DNA from: Sphingorhabdus sp. Alg231-15
Lineage (GTDB): Bacteria; Pseudomonadota; Alphaproteobacteria; Sphingomonadales; Sphingomonadaceae
Direction: 5' to 3'
Assembly: GCF_900149705.1 (NCBI RefSeq)
Contig: NZ_LT703001.1
Coordinates: 682,001 to 746,000 of the forward strand
Length of the DNA: 64,000 nucleotides
In this document: piece by piece, positions 45,820 through 54,586 of the stretch
How positions within the stretch are numbered: the first letter of the stretch is position 1
How the letters are laid out: every line of letters starts with the position of its first letter
Notes under the pieces: model-generated
The model's database searches: none
What the model saw: only the letters and a program-made list of their open reading frames with translations
What the model was told of the DNA's origin: nothing
Made by a program: the position numbers and the translations under genes

Positions 45820-48800
45820 ATGGATATTGCTGCCTACAGTATAAAAAACCGTCTGATCATGTGGATTGTGATCCTGCTTTCGCTTTTTGCAGGCTGGATA
45901 GCGTATCAGAATATGCCTCGCTATGAAGATCCTGAATTCACAATCCGCGTAGCACAGGTGTTCACATCCTATCCGGGCGGCACTCCAGAGGATGTTGCCC
46001 GCGAAGTTTCTGCACCGCTAGAAGAAGCTCTGCAGGATATGGCTGAGGTCAAAAAGGTCACATCGATTTCGTCGGCTGGGCTTTCCGAGCTCTCGGTTGA
46101 AATCAAATTTGAAGCTTCACCAACCAAGGAAGATCTTCAAATAATCTGGACCAAATTGCGGAACAAGATTGCCGATGCGGCGGGAGACTTGCCGCCGGGT
46201 GCCGGCCCTTCGCAGGTGTTTGATGACTTTGGCGACGTGTTTGGAATATACTATGTTTTGACCGGCAATGGATATTCGATGGCCGAATTGCGCAGTTATG
46301 CCAAGCAATTGCGTCAAGACCTTCTGTCCGTTCAGGGCGTTGGCAAAATCAATATTGCGGGTGAACAAGACGAAGTTATTTATGTCGAAATTCCTCGTCA
46401 AAACGCAGCTTCCCTTGGAAACACGGTCAATGCAATTTTCAACCAACTCTCCACGCAAAACACTGTTGTTGCAGGGGGGTCGGTCAAAATTGATAATAGC
46501 CGGCTGATCATCTCTCCAACAGGCGATATTGATTCAGTTGAAGCGATAAAGAACCTGCTGGTTTCTTCTGCCGATGGTAACGTAGTGCAGCTAGGCGATA
46601 TTGCCCAAGTTACGCGCGGATACAGAGATCCAGCGGATTTCATGATGTACTATAGCGGCGAGCCTGCATTGGCGCTGGGTGTCTCTGCTGTGTCAGGCTC
46701 CAACGTTGTCCAAATCGGTCAGGATATTTCGGCAAAGCTCGACGAAATCAAGAAACAACGACCGGCTGGTATGGAGCTTCATAAATTCTACAATCAAGCC
46801 GAGATTGTGGACCAATCGGTCTTCGATTTTGTAATTAATGTGGTGATCGCGCTCATTATCGTGATTGGCGCTCTTTTCATTTTTATGGGTCCACGCTCAG
46901 GTTTGGTCATCGGGATCGGATTGTTGCTCACGATATCTGCCACTCTGGGCATCATGTATATTATCAACATACCCATGCACCGCATTTCGTTGGGTGCTCT
47001 GATCATTGCTCTGGGCATGCTGGTAGATAACGCAATCGTTGTTACTGACGGCATTCTGGTTGGTATTCAACGGGGGCGGAAGTTGATCGACACAGCTAGT
47101 AACATTGTCCGGCAATCCATATGGCCGCTTTTTGGCGGTACATTAGTTGGTATCCTTGCGTTCGCACCGATTGGGCTGGCGCCGGGCGATACGGCTGAAT
47201 TCACCGGCGACCTGTTCTGGGTGATCCTCATTTCTCTGCTGTTTAGCTGGATATTTGCGATCACATTGACGCCATTTTTGTGTAGCCTTTTGTTCAAGAA
47301 TATGAAGGTTACGCAGGATGATGGTGAGGCCGAAAAAGACGGTGCCTTGATGCACCGGTTCAAAGATTTAATTGGAACGTTAATCGGTAAAAAGATCCTC
47401 ACAATTGGCGGTGCTGTGGGTCTTTTCATTGTTTCGGTTCTTGGCTTTACCCTTGTGACGCCGGGCTTCTTCCCGGCATCTACCACTCCGCAAGTGGTCG
47501 TGGATTACTGGCTTCCCGAAGGAACCGATATTAGCAAGACCAATGAAGACATGCGCAAACTTGAGAAGTATGTCTCGAAGCAGGAGGGAGTGGATAACGT
47601 CCATACCTTGGTTGGCCGCGGCACATTGCGCTATATGCTGACTTATCAATTTGAATCCAGCAACAGCGCATATGGTCAATTGTTGGTCAAAGTAGACGAC
47701 TATGATCGTCTGGATACTTTAATCCCGAACGTGCAGAATTATATCGACAAGAACCATACGCAGGCACAGGGGAAAGTTTGGCGATTTGTCCTCGGACCCG
47801 GCGGCGGCTCTAAGATTGAAGCCACATTTTCCGGACCTGACCCAAAAGTTTTGCGCGAACTCGCAACGAAGACTAAAAATATATATGCCGAAGACGGCGA
47901 AGCTCTCTCTATAAAAGACAATTGGCGCCAACAGGTGCCGATGATCGAGCCGGTCTATTCTGAAGTGAAAGGACGTCGCGCTGGCGTTAGTCGTACTGAT
48001 ATGGGTAACGCGCTTGCTCGGAATTATTCCGGGCAGCAGGTCGGTGTCTATCGAGAAAATGATGATTTGATCCCGATCATGTCCCGCGCTCCAGAAAAAG
48101 AAAGGCAGGATATCTCCGACATAAACGGCATTCAGGTATTGAGTGCTTCTGGTGAATCACTGCCAATCGAGCAGATTACAGACGGGGTAAATACCGTGTG
48201 GAGGGATAGCCGCTTACGCCGGACAGATAAGGTTTGGTCAATTAAGGCGCAGGCAGACCCGATACCCGGCACCTTGGCTGGAGATCTACAAGCGCGAGTG
48301 CAGCCTAAGGTAGAAGCCATTCCATTGCCGCCGGGTTACTCGCTCAAATGGGACGGTGAATCTGGCAGTAGTGAAGAGGCCAATGCACAACTTATGGGGG
48401 CGATCCCATTCGGGTTCGGTGCCATGGTCTTGGTTGTAGTCCTCCTTTTCAACGCACTAAAGCAGCCACTAATCATCTGGTCAGTTGTACCGCTAGCGCT
48501 TGTTGGAGTTGTCTTTGGCCTGATTGTGATGGGCGTACCGTTTGAATTTATGGCCATATTGGGAGTCTTGTCGCTCGCTGGCCTATTGATCAAAAACGCT
48601 ATTGTACTGGTCGATCAAATTGATCTGGAAATCAGCGATGGAAAACCCAGATTTGATGCCATCATCGACAGTGCTGCCAGCCGAGTTAGACCAGTATTAC
48701 TGGGATCGGGCACAACGGTACTAGGAGTTATACCACTGTTTTTTGATGCCTTTTTCAAATCCATGGCAGTGGTCCTGGTCTTTGGCCTCAGCTTCGCGAC

Positions 48801-48933
48801 AATTCTGACTCTCATTCTCATTCCCGTAATCTACGCTGCTCTGTTTGATATCGCGGATGATGAGAGCGCCACACCCAAACCAGCGCCAGATACACCGGAT
48901 GATGATGTAAGCGGCGAGGAGGCCTTGGCATGA
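45820..48933 (+). CDS. RND-family efflux pump (inner-membrane transporter)
   Basis: A 1037-residue proton-driven transporter of the AcrB/HAE-type superfamily. It has the N-terminal helix (LIMWIVILLSLFAGWIAYQNMP), a first large periplasmic loop, the helix bundle including RISLGALIIALGMLVDNAIVVTDGILVGI (proton-relay Asp residues), a second periplasmic loop and a C-terminal bundle (ILGVLSLAGLLIKNAIVLVDQIDLEIS). The substrate is not known. Together with the adaptor and NodT-type outer-membrane factor in one operon it forms a complete tripartite pump. Its stop overlaps the next start (ATGA). Confidence 0.96.
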   Translation: MDIAAYSIKNRLIMWIVILLSLFAGWIAYQNMPRYEDPEFTIRVAQVFTSYPGGTPEDVAREVSAPLEEALQDMAEVKKVTSISSAGLSELSVEIKFEASPTKEDLQIIWTKLRNKIADAAGDLPPGAGPSQVFDDFGDVFGIYYVLTGNGYSMAELRSYAKQLRQDLLSVQGVGKINIAGEQDEVIYVEIPRQNAASLGNTVNAIFNQLSTQNTVVAGGSVKIDNSRLIISPTGDIDSVEAIKNLLVSSADGNVVQLGDIAQVTRGYRDPADFMMYYSGEPALALGVSAVSGSNVVQIGQDISAKLDEIKKQRPAGMELHKFYNQAEIVDQSVFDFVINVVIALIIVIGALFIFMGPRSGLVIGIGLLLTISATLGIMYIINIPMHRISLGALIIALGMLVDNAIVVTDGILVGIQRGRKLIDTASNIVRQSIWPLFGGTLVGILAFAPIGLAPGDTAEFTGDLFWVILISLLFSWIFAITLTPFLCSLLFKNMKVTQDDGEAEKDGALMHRFKDLIGTLIGKKILTIGGAVGLFIVSVLGFTLVTPGFFPASTTPQVVVDYWLPEGTDISKTNEDMRKLEKYVSKQEGVDNVHTLVGRGTLRYMLTYQFESSNSAYGQLLVKVDDYDRLDTLIPNVQNYIDKNHTQAQGKVWRFVLGPGGGSKIEATFSGPDPKVLRELATKTKNIYAEDGEALSIKDNWRQQVPMIEPVYSEVKGRRAGVSRTDMGNALARNYSGQQVGVYRENDDLIPIMSRAPEKERQDISDINGIQVLSASGESLPIEQITDGVNTVWRDSRLRRTDKVWSIKAQADPIPGTLAGDLQARVQPKVEAIPLPPGYSLKWDGESGSSEEANAQLMGAIPFGFGAMVLVVVLLFNALKQPLIIWSVVPLALVGVVFGLIVMGVPFEFMAILGVLSLAGLLIKNAIVLVDQIDLEISDGKPRFDAIIDSAASRVRPVLLGSGTTVLGVIPLFFDAFFKSMAVVLVFGLSFATILTLILIPVIYAALFDIADDESATPKPAPDTPDDDVSGEEALA

Positions 48934-50330
48934 AAAAACCAATGAGAATGGTTGCTCTCTCCGTATCGTTAGTGGCCTTATCAGCCTGTGCTTCGCTTAG
49001 CACCGATGCGGATATCCAGCAGGCGGCACAGGCCAGTCTGCCGAGCTTGCCTGACCAGTGGTTGGTTGATGGCGCAACTCCGGGCGAAGTGCAGATTGGC
49101 TGGATTGATCGCATAGTGGACCCCTTGCTATCTGAACTGGTACGCGAGGCACAAATCAACAATCGTGATATTCAGGCAGCAGCAGCCAATGTGGAAGCAT
49201 CGCGTGCTTTAGCGCGTCAGGCGCGTTCCGCCTTATTTCCCTCTGTCGATGCCAATTTCAATGCAGACCGAACGGGGCGTTTCAAAGGCCCGATACCAGA
49301 TGTCAGTCAATATACCCTTACTTTACAGGCGCAGTGGGAAGCTGACCTATGGGGCCGAGTGCGTTCTGGTAGCCAGGCAGCTTATGCCAGTACACAGGCC
49401 GTCGAGGCAGATTTTCGATTTGCTCAATACGCGCTCGCTCAAGCCGTTGCCGCATCCTATTTTGCCTGTCTGGAAGCGCAGCTGCAAATCGGCGTGGCAG
49501 AAGAAACCGTTGCTGCACTGGCAGAAATCGATCGAATTGTGAGAGTGCGCTACCGGGAGGGGTTCGCCTCTTCACAAGACACCGCCATTGCGGCCTCCGA
49601 TCTGGCATCAGCCAGTGATAGTTTGGAGAATGCCAGAGGCGGCGCTCGCCTTGCACGTCGTTCGTTGGAAGTTTTGCTTGGTCGCTATCCAGGCGATCAG
49701 ATAGAGTTGAAGACGGGATTGCCGATAACTCCCGATACGCCCGCAGCGGGTATTCCATCAAATCTGTTGGAGCGACGTCCTGATATTATTGCAGCAGAAC
49801 GGCGTGTGGCTGCTGCTTTTGCCAGCCTGGATCAATCCAAAGCAGCACGCTTACCGCTGGTAACCCTTACCGGCAATCTGGGTGGAGCTTCAAACGATTT
49901 GACGGACATATTGAACGGCCCCAACCTGATTTGGTCGATTATTGGTAATGTGTTGCAACCCATTTTCGACGGCGGCCTGCGCGACGCTGCGGTCGACGAG
50001 GCAGACGCCAACCAGCGGGTCGCTATATCCAGCTATGCGAGCGCCGCCCTGAATGCCTTGCAAGAAGTAGAAAACGGTCTTGATCAGACACAAGTGTTGC
50101 GGAAAAGGCAGCAAATCCTGCAAGATGCTGCCGATAAATCGACAACAGCATATCGGTTGACAGAACTGCAATATAAGGAAGGTGAAACAGACCTCATTGA
50201 CGTGCTAAATATTCAGCAAAGGCTCTTCGCCGCGCAGCGCGATCTCGTCTCGGTCAAAAGGCAGAGAATTGATCAATGGATGGCATTGAATTTGGCATTG
50301 GGTGGTGATTGGCAACCAACTGAAGAGTAA
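48930..50330 (+). CDS. NodT-family outer-membrane efflux lipoprotein
   Basis: The 466-residue outer-membrane factor has a lipoprotein signal (SLVALSAC, lipid Cys near residue 19) and the two internal repeats of the TolC fold: long helices beginning with LVREAQINNRDIQAAAANVEASRALARQAR, RAQ-like segments, LLERRPDIIAAERRVAAAFASLDQSKAARLP and a final LTELQYKEGETDLIDVLNIQQRLFAAQRDLVSVKRQRI. It provides the outer channel of the tripartite RND pump encoded just upstream. It is a full-length member. Confidence 0.95.
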   Translation: MKKPMRMVALSVSLVALSACASLSTDADIQQAAQASLPSLPDQWLVDGATPGEVQIGWIDRIVDPLLSELVREAQINNRDIQAAAANVEASRALARQARSALFPSVDANFNADRTGRFKGPIPDVSQYTLTLQAQWEADLWGRVRSGSQAAYASTQAVEADFRFAQYALAQAVAASYFACLEAQLQIGVAEETVAALAEIDRIVRVRYREGFASSQDTAIAASDLASASDSLENARGGARLARRSLEVLLGRYPGDQIELKTGLPITPDTPAAGIPSNLLERRPDIIAAERRVAAAFASLDQSKAARLPLVTLTGNLGGASNDLTDILNGPNLIWSIIGNVLQPIFDGGLRDAAVDEADANQRVAISSYASAALNALQEVENGLDQTQVLRKRQQILQDAADKSTTAYRLTELQYKEGETDLIDVLNIQQRLFAAQRDLVSVKRQRIDQWMALNLALGGDWQPTEE

Positions 50331-50402
50331 TAGGACGCAACACATTTTTTGTGGTTCGGTTAAAATGAAAGCACCGAATTGCGGTCGATGCTATCTATTT
50401 CC

Positions 50403-50470
50403 AACGTCCGCTTTTGCGCCCAAAGCGGACACAAGCGTTCTGACAGCTTTATCCCGAAAGCGGACATTGG
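50403..50470. repeat. Double-hairpin repeat element, full-length copy
   Basis: The left hairpin has arms GTCCGCTTT (50406-50414) and AAAGCGGAC around TGCGCCC; it is joined by ACAAGCGTTC to the right part (TGACAGCTTTATCCC, GAAAGCGGAC). Same order and length as the 37816-37883 copy. Confidence 0.75.
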
Positions 50471-50479
50471 AAATACGTA

Positions 50480-50761
50480 TCAATGACTGAAGTTAAACTG
50501 GATTTTGTCGCCAAATTTCAGTGATAACTCGGACCTTAGATCGAAGTAAATTTCCAAGTCTCTGGCTGGCAGTCGTAACGCTGACTGGTGGTTAACTACT
50601 ATTTGAATGTCTCTGTATTCCAAATTTTCAAAAATTAGTTCATCAAAAGCATCCCAATTGCTAATCCCAGAAAAACCAAGCTTTACAACATCAGTGATAC
50701 CTTCAAAGATTTGCTCTTTGCTGATGATCTCGTTTTTAAATGTGACTGTGTATTTTTCCAT
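50480..50761 (-). CDS. Barstar-like small protein
   Basis: The 93-residue product has the order strand-helix-helix-strand-helix-strand: YTVTFKNEIISKEQIFEGITDVVKLG, GISNWDAFDELIF (compare the barstar motif around NLDALWD), then IQIVVNHQSALRLPARDLEIYFDLRSELSL and a last strand. Barstars inhibit barnase-like RNases. No RNase gene is visible next to it, so a cognate toxin is either absent or elsewhere. The identification rests on a short motif and predicted topology only. The ATG was preferred over an in-frame TTG three codons upstream. Confidence 0.5.
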   Translation of the reverse strand: MEKYTVTFKNEIISKEQIFEGITDVVKLGFSGISNWDAFDELIFENLEYRDIQIVVNHQSALRLPARDLEIYFDLRSELSLKFGDKIQFNFSH

Positions 50762-50828
50762 GGCCCGCAATTAAACTGAGAAGAAGTCTCGGATACCTGC
50801 GATCCCACAAGGAATCAAATGAGTTTCA

Positions 50829-50860
50829 ACGTCCATTTTTGCGCTCTTATCAGACGTTAG
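50829..50860. repeat. GTCCGCTTT repeat, degenerate left half
   Basis: CAACGTCCATTTTTGCGC followed by TTATCAGACGTTAG resembles the left half, with several mismatches in both arms. Confidence 0.4.
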
Positions 50861-51267
50861 CTAGCTTCTTGATTTCTCTGATGTCGGTGCAATTGTGCTC
50901 GATAAAGTTGAACTAAGCGAATATACGCGTCAGCGTCTTGCCACCTTTTAGGACGATAAACTCCACCCCAAATTGTCGGGAAACGGATGCCCGCTAACCA
51001 GAGTTTTTCTACTTTTTTCCACTGGAGCGTATTTGACTTTTTTGGTGCTTTAAAAGATCGCCCCATAGAAGCTAGCGGAGCACGGCAGTTTGGGCATGGT
51101 GCCATGCCCTCTCTCAACTCAACTTTGAAGCTGACACGACATTTGAAGCAAGCATGAGCTTCCAACTTGCCGCCGCCCTTCTCTCTGGGCAGTGGTGGCC
51201 GTATCACACGGGAGCCGGTTTTCTTCCTGATCTCCATTCTCCGAGCTTTTTCTTCTTTAGTCGTCAT
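50857..51267 (-). CDS. Zinc-ribbon protein of unknown function
   Basis: The 136-residue protein is basic (TTKEEKARRMEIRKKTGSR) and carries a zinc ribbon: CFKC and CPNC about 18 residues apart, near residues 40-61. After the ribbon comes GRSFKAPKKSN, which fits a nucleic-acid-binding or ribosome-associated protein (inference), and a helical C-terminus with DADAYIRLVQLYRAQLHRHQ. No family is recognised with certainty. Two further in-frame starts exist up to 51306. The 5' end is flanked by a perfect repeat hairpin (51304-51336). Confidence 0.65.
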   Translation of the reverse strand: MTTKEEKARRMEIRKKTGSRVIRPPLPREKGGGKLEAHACFKCRVSFKVELREGMAPCPNCRAPLASMGRSFKAPKKSNTLQWKKVEKLWLAGIRFPTIWGGVYRPKRWQDADAYIRLVQLYRAQLHRHQRNQEAS

Positions 51268-51303
51268 TAAACCAGAATAAGGTGCAAAACTTGGCATTGC
51301 AAT

Positions 51304-51336
51304 CAATGTCCGCTTTTGCGCCCAAAGCGGACATTA
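51304..51336. repeat. GTCCGCTTT repeat, perfect left-half hairpin
   Basis: AATGTCCGCTTT (51305-51316) and AAAGCGGACATT (51324-51335) form a perfect 12-bp inverted repeat around TGCGCCC. Confidence 0.75.
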
Positions 51337-51441
51337 AGAACCTCAGGAAAGCCCTTCATAGCCTTCACTCTTGCAGCGAAGAAGTGTCGCCCTTAGCGCC
51401 AGCTAAACCCCAAGCCCGAAAATCCTCGATCCCATGAAAAA

Positions 51442-51467
51442 AGGCGGGTCCCAAAGGAACCCGCCTG
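51442..51467 (-). terminator. Rho-independent terminator, second of two after HU
   Basis: On the minus strand AGGCGGGTTCC and GGGACCCGCCT form a stem, followed by TTTTTT. It lies 57-82 bp beyond the HU stop, behind a first terminator. Confidence 0.75.
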
Positions 51468-51493
51468 AATTTTCAAACAAAGCGCGAAAAAAA

Positions 51494-51518
51494 TGGGGAG
51501 CGCCCAGGCACTCCCCAA
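51494..51518 (-). terminator. Rho-independent terminator directly after HU
   Basis: On the minus strand TGGGGAG and CTCCCCA form a stem around a GC-rich loop, followed by TTTTTTT. It is immediately downstream of the HU stop. Confidence 0.8.
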
Positions 51519-51523
51519 TTTAT

Positions 51524-51799
51524 TTACTTGTTAACGGCGTCCTTCAAGCCCTTGCCGGCTTTGAATTTTGCTTGTGTTGATGCAGGAATCTGCATTGGCT
51601 CACCCGTACGTGGGTTACGGCCAGTTGAAGCTTTACGCTTTGAAGTAGAAAATGTTCCAAAACCTACGAGACGGACTTCACCGCCGCTCTTCAGCGAACC
51701 TGTGATAGAATCGAAAACTGCGTCCACGGCTTTGCCGGCATCGCTTTTGCTCAGACCACTGTGGTCTGCAACGCTACTGATAAGATCCTGTTTATTCAT
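51524..51799 (-). CDS. hupB: DNA-binding protein HU (HU-beta type)
   Basis: The 91-residue nucleoid protein starts MNKQDLISSVADHSGLSKSDAGKAVDAVFDSI and has VGFGTFSTSKRKASTGRNPRTGEPMQIPAS, the DNA-embracing arm with the conserved Arg-Asn-Pro. Upstream residues in the same frame (30 codons) do not look like HU, so the start is the internal ATG. It follows lon on the same strand, the usual order in alphaproteobacteria and others. Two terminators follow. Confidence 0.97.
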   Translation of the reverse strand: MNKQDLISSVADHSGLSKSDAGKAVDAVFDSITGSLKSGGEVRLVGFGTFSTSKRKASTGRNPRTGEPMQIPASTQAKFKAGKGLKDAVNK

Positions 51800-51860
51800 A
51801 ATGGGTATCCCCCCTTCTCTAAAAGCAACTCTTGATTGAATCGCAACTTTGTCTGGGGTC

Positions 51861-51889
51861 AGTAACAACAAGTGTGCCCCTTGAGTCAA
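51861..51889 (-). promoter_or_regulatory. Candidate promoter of the HU gene
   Basis: On the minus strand TTGACT and GTTACT are separated by 17 bp, with a start site about 50-55 bp before the HU ATG. The -35 match is good, the -10 match is poor. Confidence 0.4.
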
Positions 51890-52039
51890 AGGAAAACAGC
51901 CAAATTTTGGGTCAAAGATGTAATATTTATGTCAAATGGTGAAAATTGAGACAGTTTTGGTCTTTTTCGGCCATTCTCAATGTGCAGGCGATGCATTCAG
52001 GCGCAGAAATTACCCATAACGACTCGCGCTCGCCTGCGG

Positions 52040-54475
52040 TTAATGCCGGGCTGTAGACCCGGCATCGTCAGAAACCGGAGCGGTTGCATGGCTAGCCAGT
52101 TCATCTGCATCGCTCCACTCGATTGGCTCGACCTTTTCAGCCAGGGCCAGAGCCAGAACTTCATCGGCATGTTTGACCGGAATGATTTTCAACTCGGAGG
52201 TAATATTATCCGGAATTTCAACCAGATCTTTCTCATTCTCCGCTGGAATCAGCACCGTTTTGATACCACCACGCAGAGCGGCCAGCAGTTTTTCCTTCAG
52301 ACCGCCGATCGGCAAGACCCGTCCGCGCAGAGTCACTTCACCCGTCATGGCAACATCACGGCGCACCGGAGTGCCGGTAAGTGTGGAGACAATTGCGGTT
52401 ACGATTCCGACACCGGCTGAGGGACCATCCTTCGGCACCGCGCCTTCCGGCAAGTGGATATGAATGTCTTTTCGGCCAAATACACTAGGCTTGATCCCAT
52501 ATGTCGGCGCGCGGGCTTTAACGAATGACAAGGCGGCCTGAACCGACTCAGTCATCACTTCACCCAGCTTACCGGTCGTCTTGATCTGCCCTTTGCCAGA
52601 TACCGTGACCGACTCGATTGTCAGCAATTCGCCGCCGACCTCGGTCCAGGCGAGGCCTGTAACAGCACCGATCTGATTTTCTTCTTCACCAACGCCGTGA
52701 CGATATTTGCGTACACCGGCATATTCAGAGAGCGTGTCAGGCGTAATCTCGACACTCTTATACTCACCTTCAAGTATACGGCGCAGCGCCTTGCGGGCGA
52801 GCTTTGCAATCTCGCGTTCCAGCGTCCGAACGCCAGCTTCGCGGGTATAATAGCGAATCAAATCACGCAGAGCATCATCATGCAGCGCGAATTCGCCCTT
52901 TTTGAGACCATGCGCATCGACCTGCTTTTCGATCAGGTGGCGCTTCGCTATCTCGACCTTCTCGTCTTCGGTATATCCCTCAAGGCGGATGATCTCCATC
53001 CGGTCCAGCAAGGGTTGCGGCAGGTTCAACGAATTGGCTGTCGTCACGAACATGATGTCGGACAGATCTATGTCTATTTCCAGATAATGGTCCTGGAACT
53101 TGTCATTCTGCTCCGGATCCAGCACTTCGAGCAGCGCCGATGCCGGATCGCCTCGGAAATCCTGGCCAAGCTTGTCAATCTCGTCGAGCAGGAATAGCGG
53201 ATTGGATGTCCCGGCCTTTTTCAGGTTCGAGACAATTTTACCCGGCAACGAACCGATATAGGTGCGGCGATGACCGCGGATTTCTGCCTCATCACGCACA
53301 CCGCCCAGAGATTGGCGGACAAATTCGCGGCCGGTTGCCCGTGCGATCGAGCGACCCAATGAAGTCTTACCGACACCCGGAGGGCCAACAAGACACAAGA
53401 TCGGGCCTTTCAGCTTGTTTGTCCGCGCCTGCACAGCGAGATATTCCACGATCCGCTCTTTCACCTTTTCCAAAGCGAAATGATCATCGTCGAGGATTTT
53501 CTCGGCCTGCTTGATATCTTTCTTCAGCCGCGACTTTTTGCCCCATGGCAGTCCCAGCAACACATCAAGATAGTTGCGGACAACTGTCGACTCGGCCGAC
53601 ATAGGCTGCATGCCCTTAAGCTTCTTATATTCCGCCTTTGCCTTGGCTTTGGCTTCCTTGGAGAGTTTCATCTCCTCAATTTTCTTGCCCAGCGCCGACA
53701 TTTCATCGCCTTCGCCGTCCTCGCCATCGCCCAGTTCGCGCTGAATGGCTTTCATTTGCTCATTGAGATAATATTCGCGCTGGGTTTTCTCCATCTGGCG
53801 CTTAACTCGGCCACGAATCTTCTTCTCGACCTGAAGAACCCCAAGCTCACCTTCCATGAACGCGAAAGCCATTTCGAGACGCTTGACCGGATCACTTTCG
53901 ATCAACAAGCTTTGCTTGTCCGCTACTTTGACGTTGATATTCGCAGCGACGGCATCGGCCAGACGCGAGGCTTCATCAATCTCGCCAAGCTGTACCACGG
54001 TTTCCGCAGGCATTTTCTTGTTGAGCTTCGAATAATTCTCAAATTGCTCAACCACAGAACGCATCAAAGCAGTCGCCTCAGGCCCTTCTACCTCTTGCTC
54101 CGCGACCAGATCGACATTGGCCAGCACAAAACCGTCACTTTGCTCATCCAGCGAAACATGCTTCGCGCGCTGTTTTCCTTCAACCAGCACTCGGACCGTC
54201 CCATCAGGCAATTTCAGCAGCTGCAATACCGTCGCAACCACACCAAGATCATAGAGCTGATCGCGTCCGGGATCATCCTCGGCTGGATCAAGCTGTGCGA
54301 CCAGGAAGATTTCCTTGTCGCTGTCCATGGCCTTTTCCAAAGCCACAACCGATTTGTCGCGACCCACGAAAAGCGGCACGATCATATTCGGGAACACCAC
54401 AATATCGCGCAACGGCAACAAAGGCAGTGCTTTTGCTTGAGGGCTAGCAGCGGATGAGGACTCGGATTGTGACAT
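52040..54475 (-). CDS. lon: ATP-dependent Lon protease
   Basis: The 811-residue AAA+ protease has an N-terminal substrate-recognition domain (LPLLPLRDIVVFPNMIVPLFVGRDKSV), the ATPase (Walker A GPPGVGKTS; Walker B with LDEIDK) and the C-terminal protease domain with the catalytic dyad Ser686 (DGPSAGV) and Lys729 (LKEKL). It degrades misfolded and regulatory proteins. A heat-shock-like promoter lies 43 bp before the start. The HU gene is next downstream. Confidence 0.98.
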   Translation of the reverse strand: MSQSESSSAASPQAKALPLLPLRDIVVFPNMIVPLFVGRDKSVVALEKAMDSDKEIFLVAQLDPAEDDPGRDQLYDLGVVATVLQLLKLPDGTVRVLVEGKQRAKHVSLDEQSDGFVLANVDLVAEQEVEGPEATALMRSVVEQFENYSKLNKKMPAETVVQLGEIDEASRLADAVAANINVKVADKQSLLIESDPVKRLEMAFAFMEGELGVLQVEKKIRGRVKRQMEKTQREYYLNEQMKAIQRELGDGEDGEGDEMSALGKKIEEMKLSKEAKAKAKAEYKKLKGMQPMSAESTVVRNYLDVLLGLPWGKKSRLKKDIKQAEKILDDDHFALEKVKERIVEYLAVQARTNKLKGPILCLVGPPGVGKTSLGRSIARATGREFVRQSLGGVRDEAEIRGHRRTYIGSLPGKIVSNLKKAGTSNPLFLLDEIDKLGQDFRGDPASALLEVLDPEQNDKFQDHYLEIDIDLSDIMFVTTANSLNLPQPLLDRMEIIRLEGYTEDEKVEIAKRHLIEKQVDAHGLKKGEFALHDDALRDLIRYYTREAGVRTLEREIAKLARKALRRILEGEYKSVEITPDTLSEYAGVRKYRHGVGEEENQIGAVTGLAWTEVGGELLTIESVTVSGKGQIKTTGKLGEVMTESVQAALSFVKARAPTYGIKPSVFGRKDIHIHLPEGAVPKDGPSAGVGIVTAIVSTLTGTPVRRDVAMTGEVTLRGRVLPIGGLKEKLLAALRGGIKTVLIPAENEKDLVEIPDNITSELKIIPVKHADEVLALALAEKVEPIEWSDADELASHATAPVSDDAGSTARH

Positions 54476-54517
54476 TAATACTCCAAACTATAGCGCTAAT
54501 TTCTGCGCTTATGAGCC

Positions 54518-54546
54518 TATATGGGGCGCTCTAAGATGACTTCAAC
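54518..54546 (-). promoter_or_regulatory. Candidate sigma-32 (RpoH) promoter of lon
   Basis: On the minus strand GTTGAAG (-35 part) and CCCCATATA (-10 part) are separated by 13 bp. This fits the known RpoH consensus (CTTGAA, CCCCAT-T-A), and lon is a classical heat-shock gene. Matched by sequence only. Confidence 0.65.
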
Positions 54547-54571
54547 CACTATAAAGCCATAGTGCAAGGAA

Positions 54572-54586
54572 AGCGGCAATACCGCT
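54572..54586 (-). terminator. Weak hairpin at the ybaB stop
   Basis: AGCGG and CCGCT with a five-base loop, followed by TTCCTT on the minus strand. The stem overlaps the ybaB stop codon; it could attenuate read-through into lon. Confidence 0.3.

Noticed and set aside
50302-50490. 62-residue open frame after the outer-membrane factor
   Set aside because: It consists mainly of the translated repeat (AFAPKADTS, LSRKRTLE) and starts inside the preceding gene.
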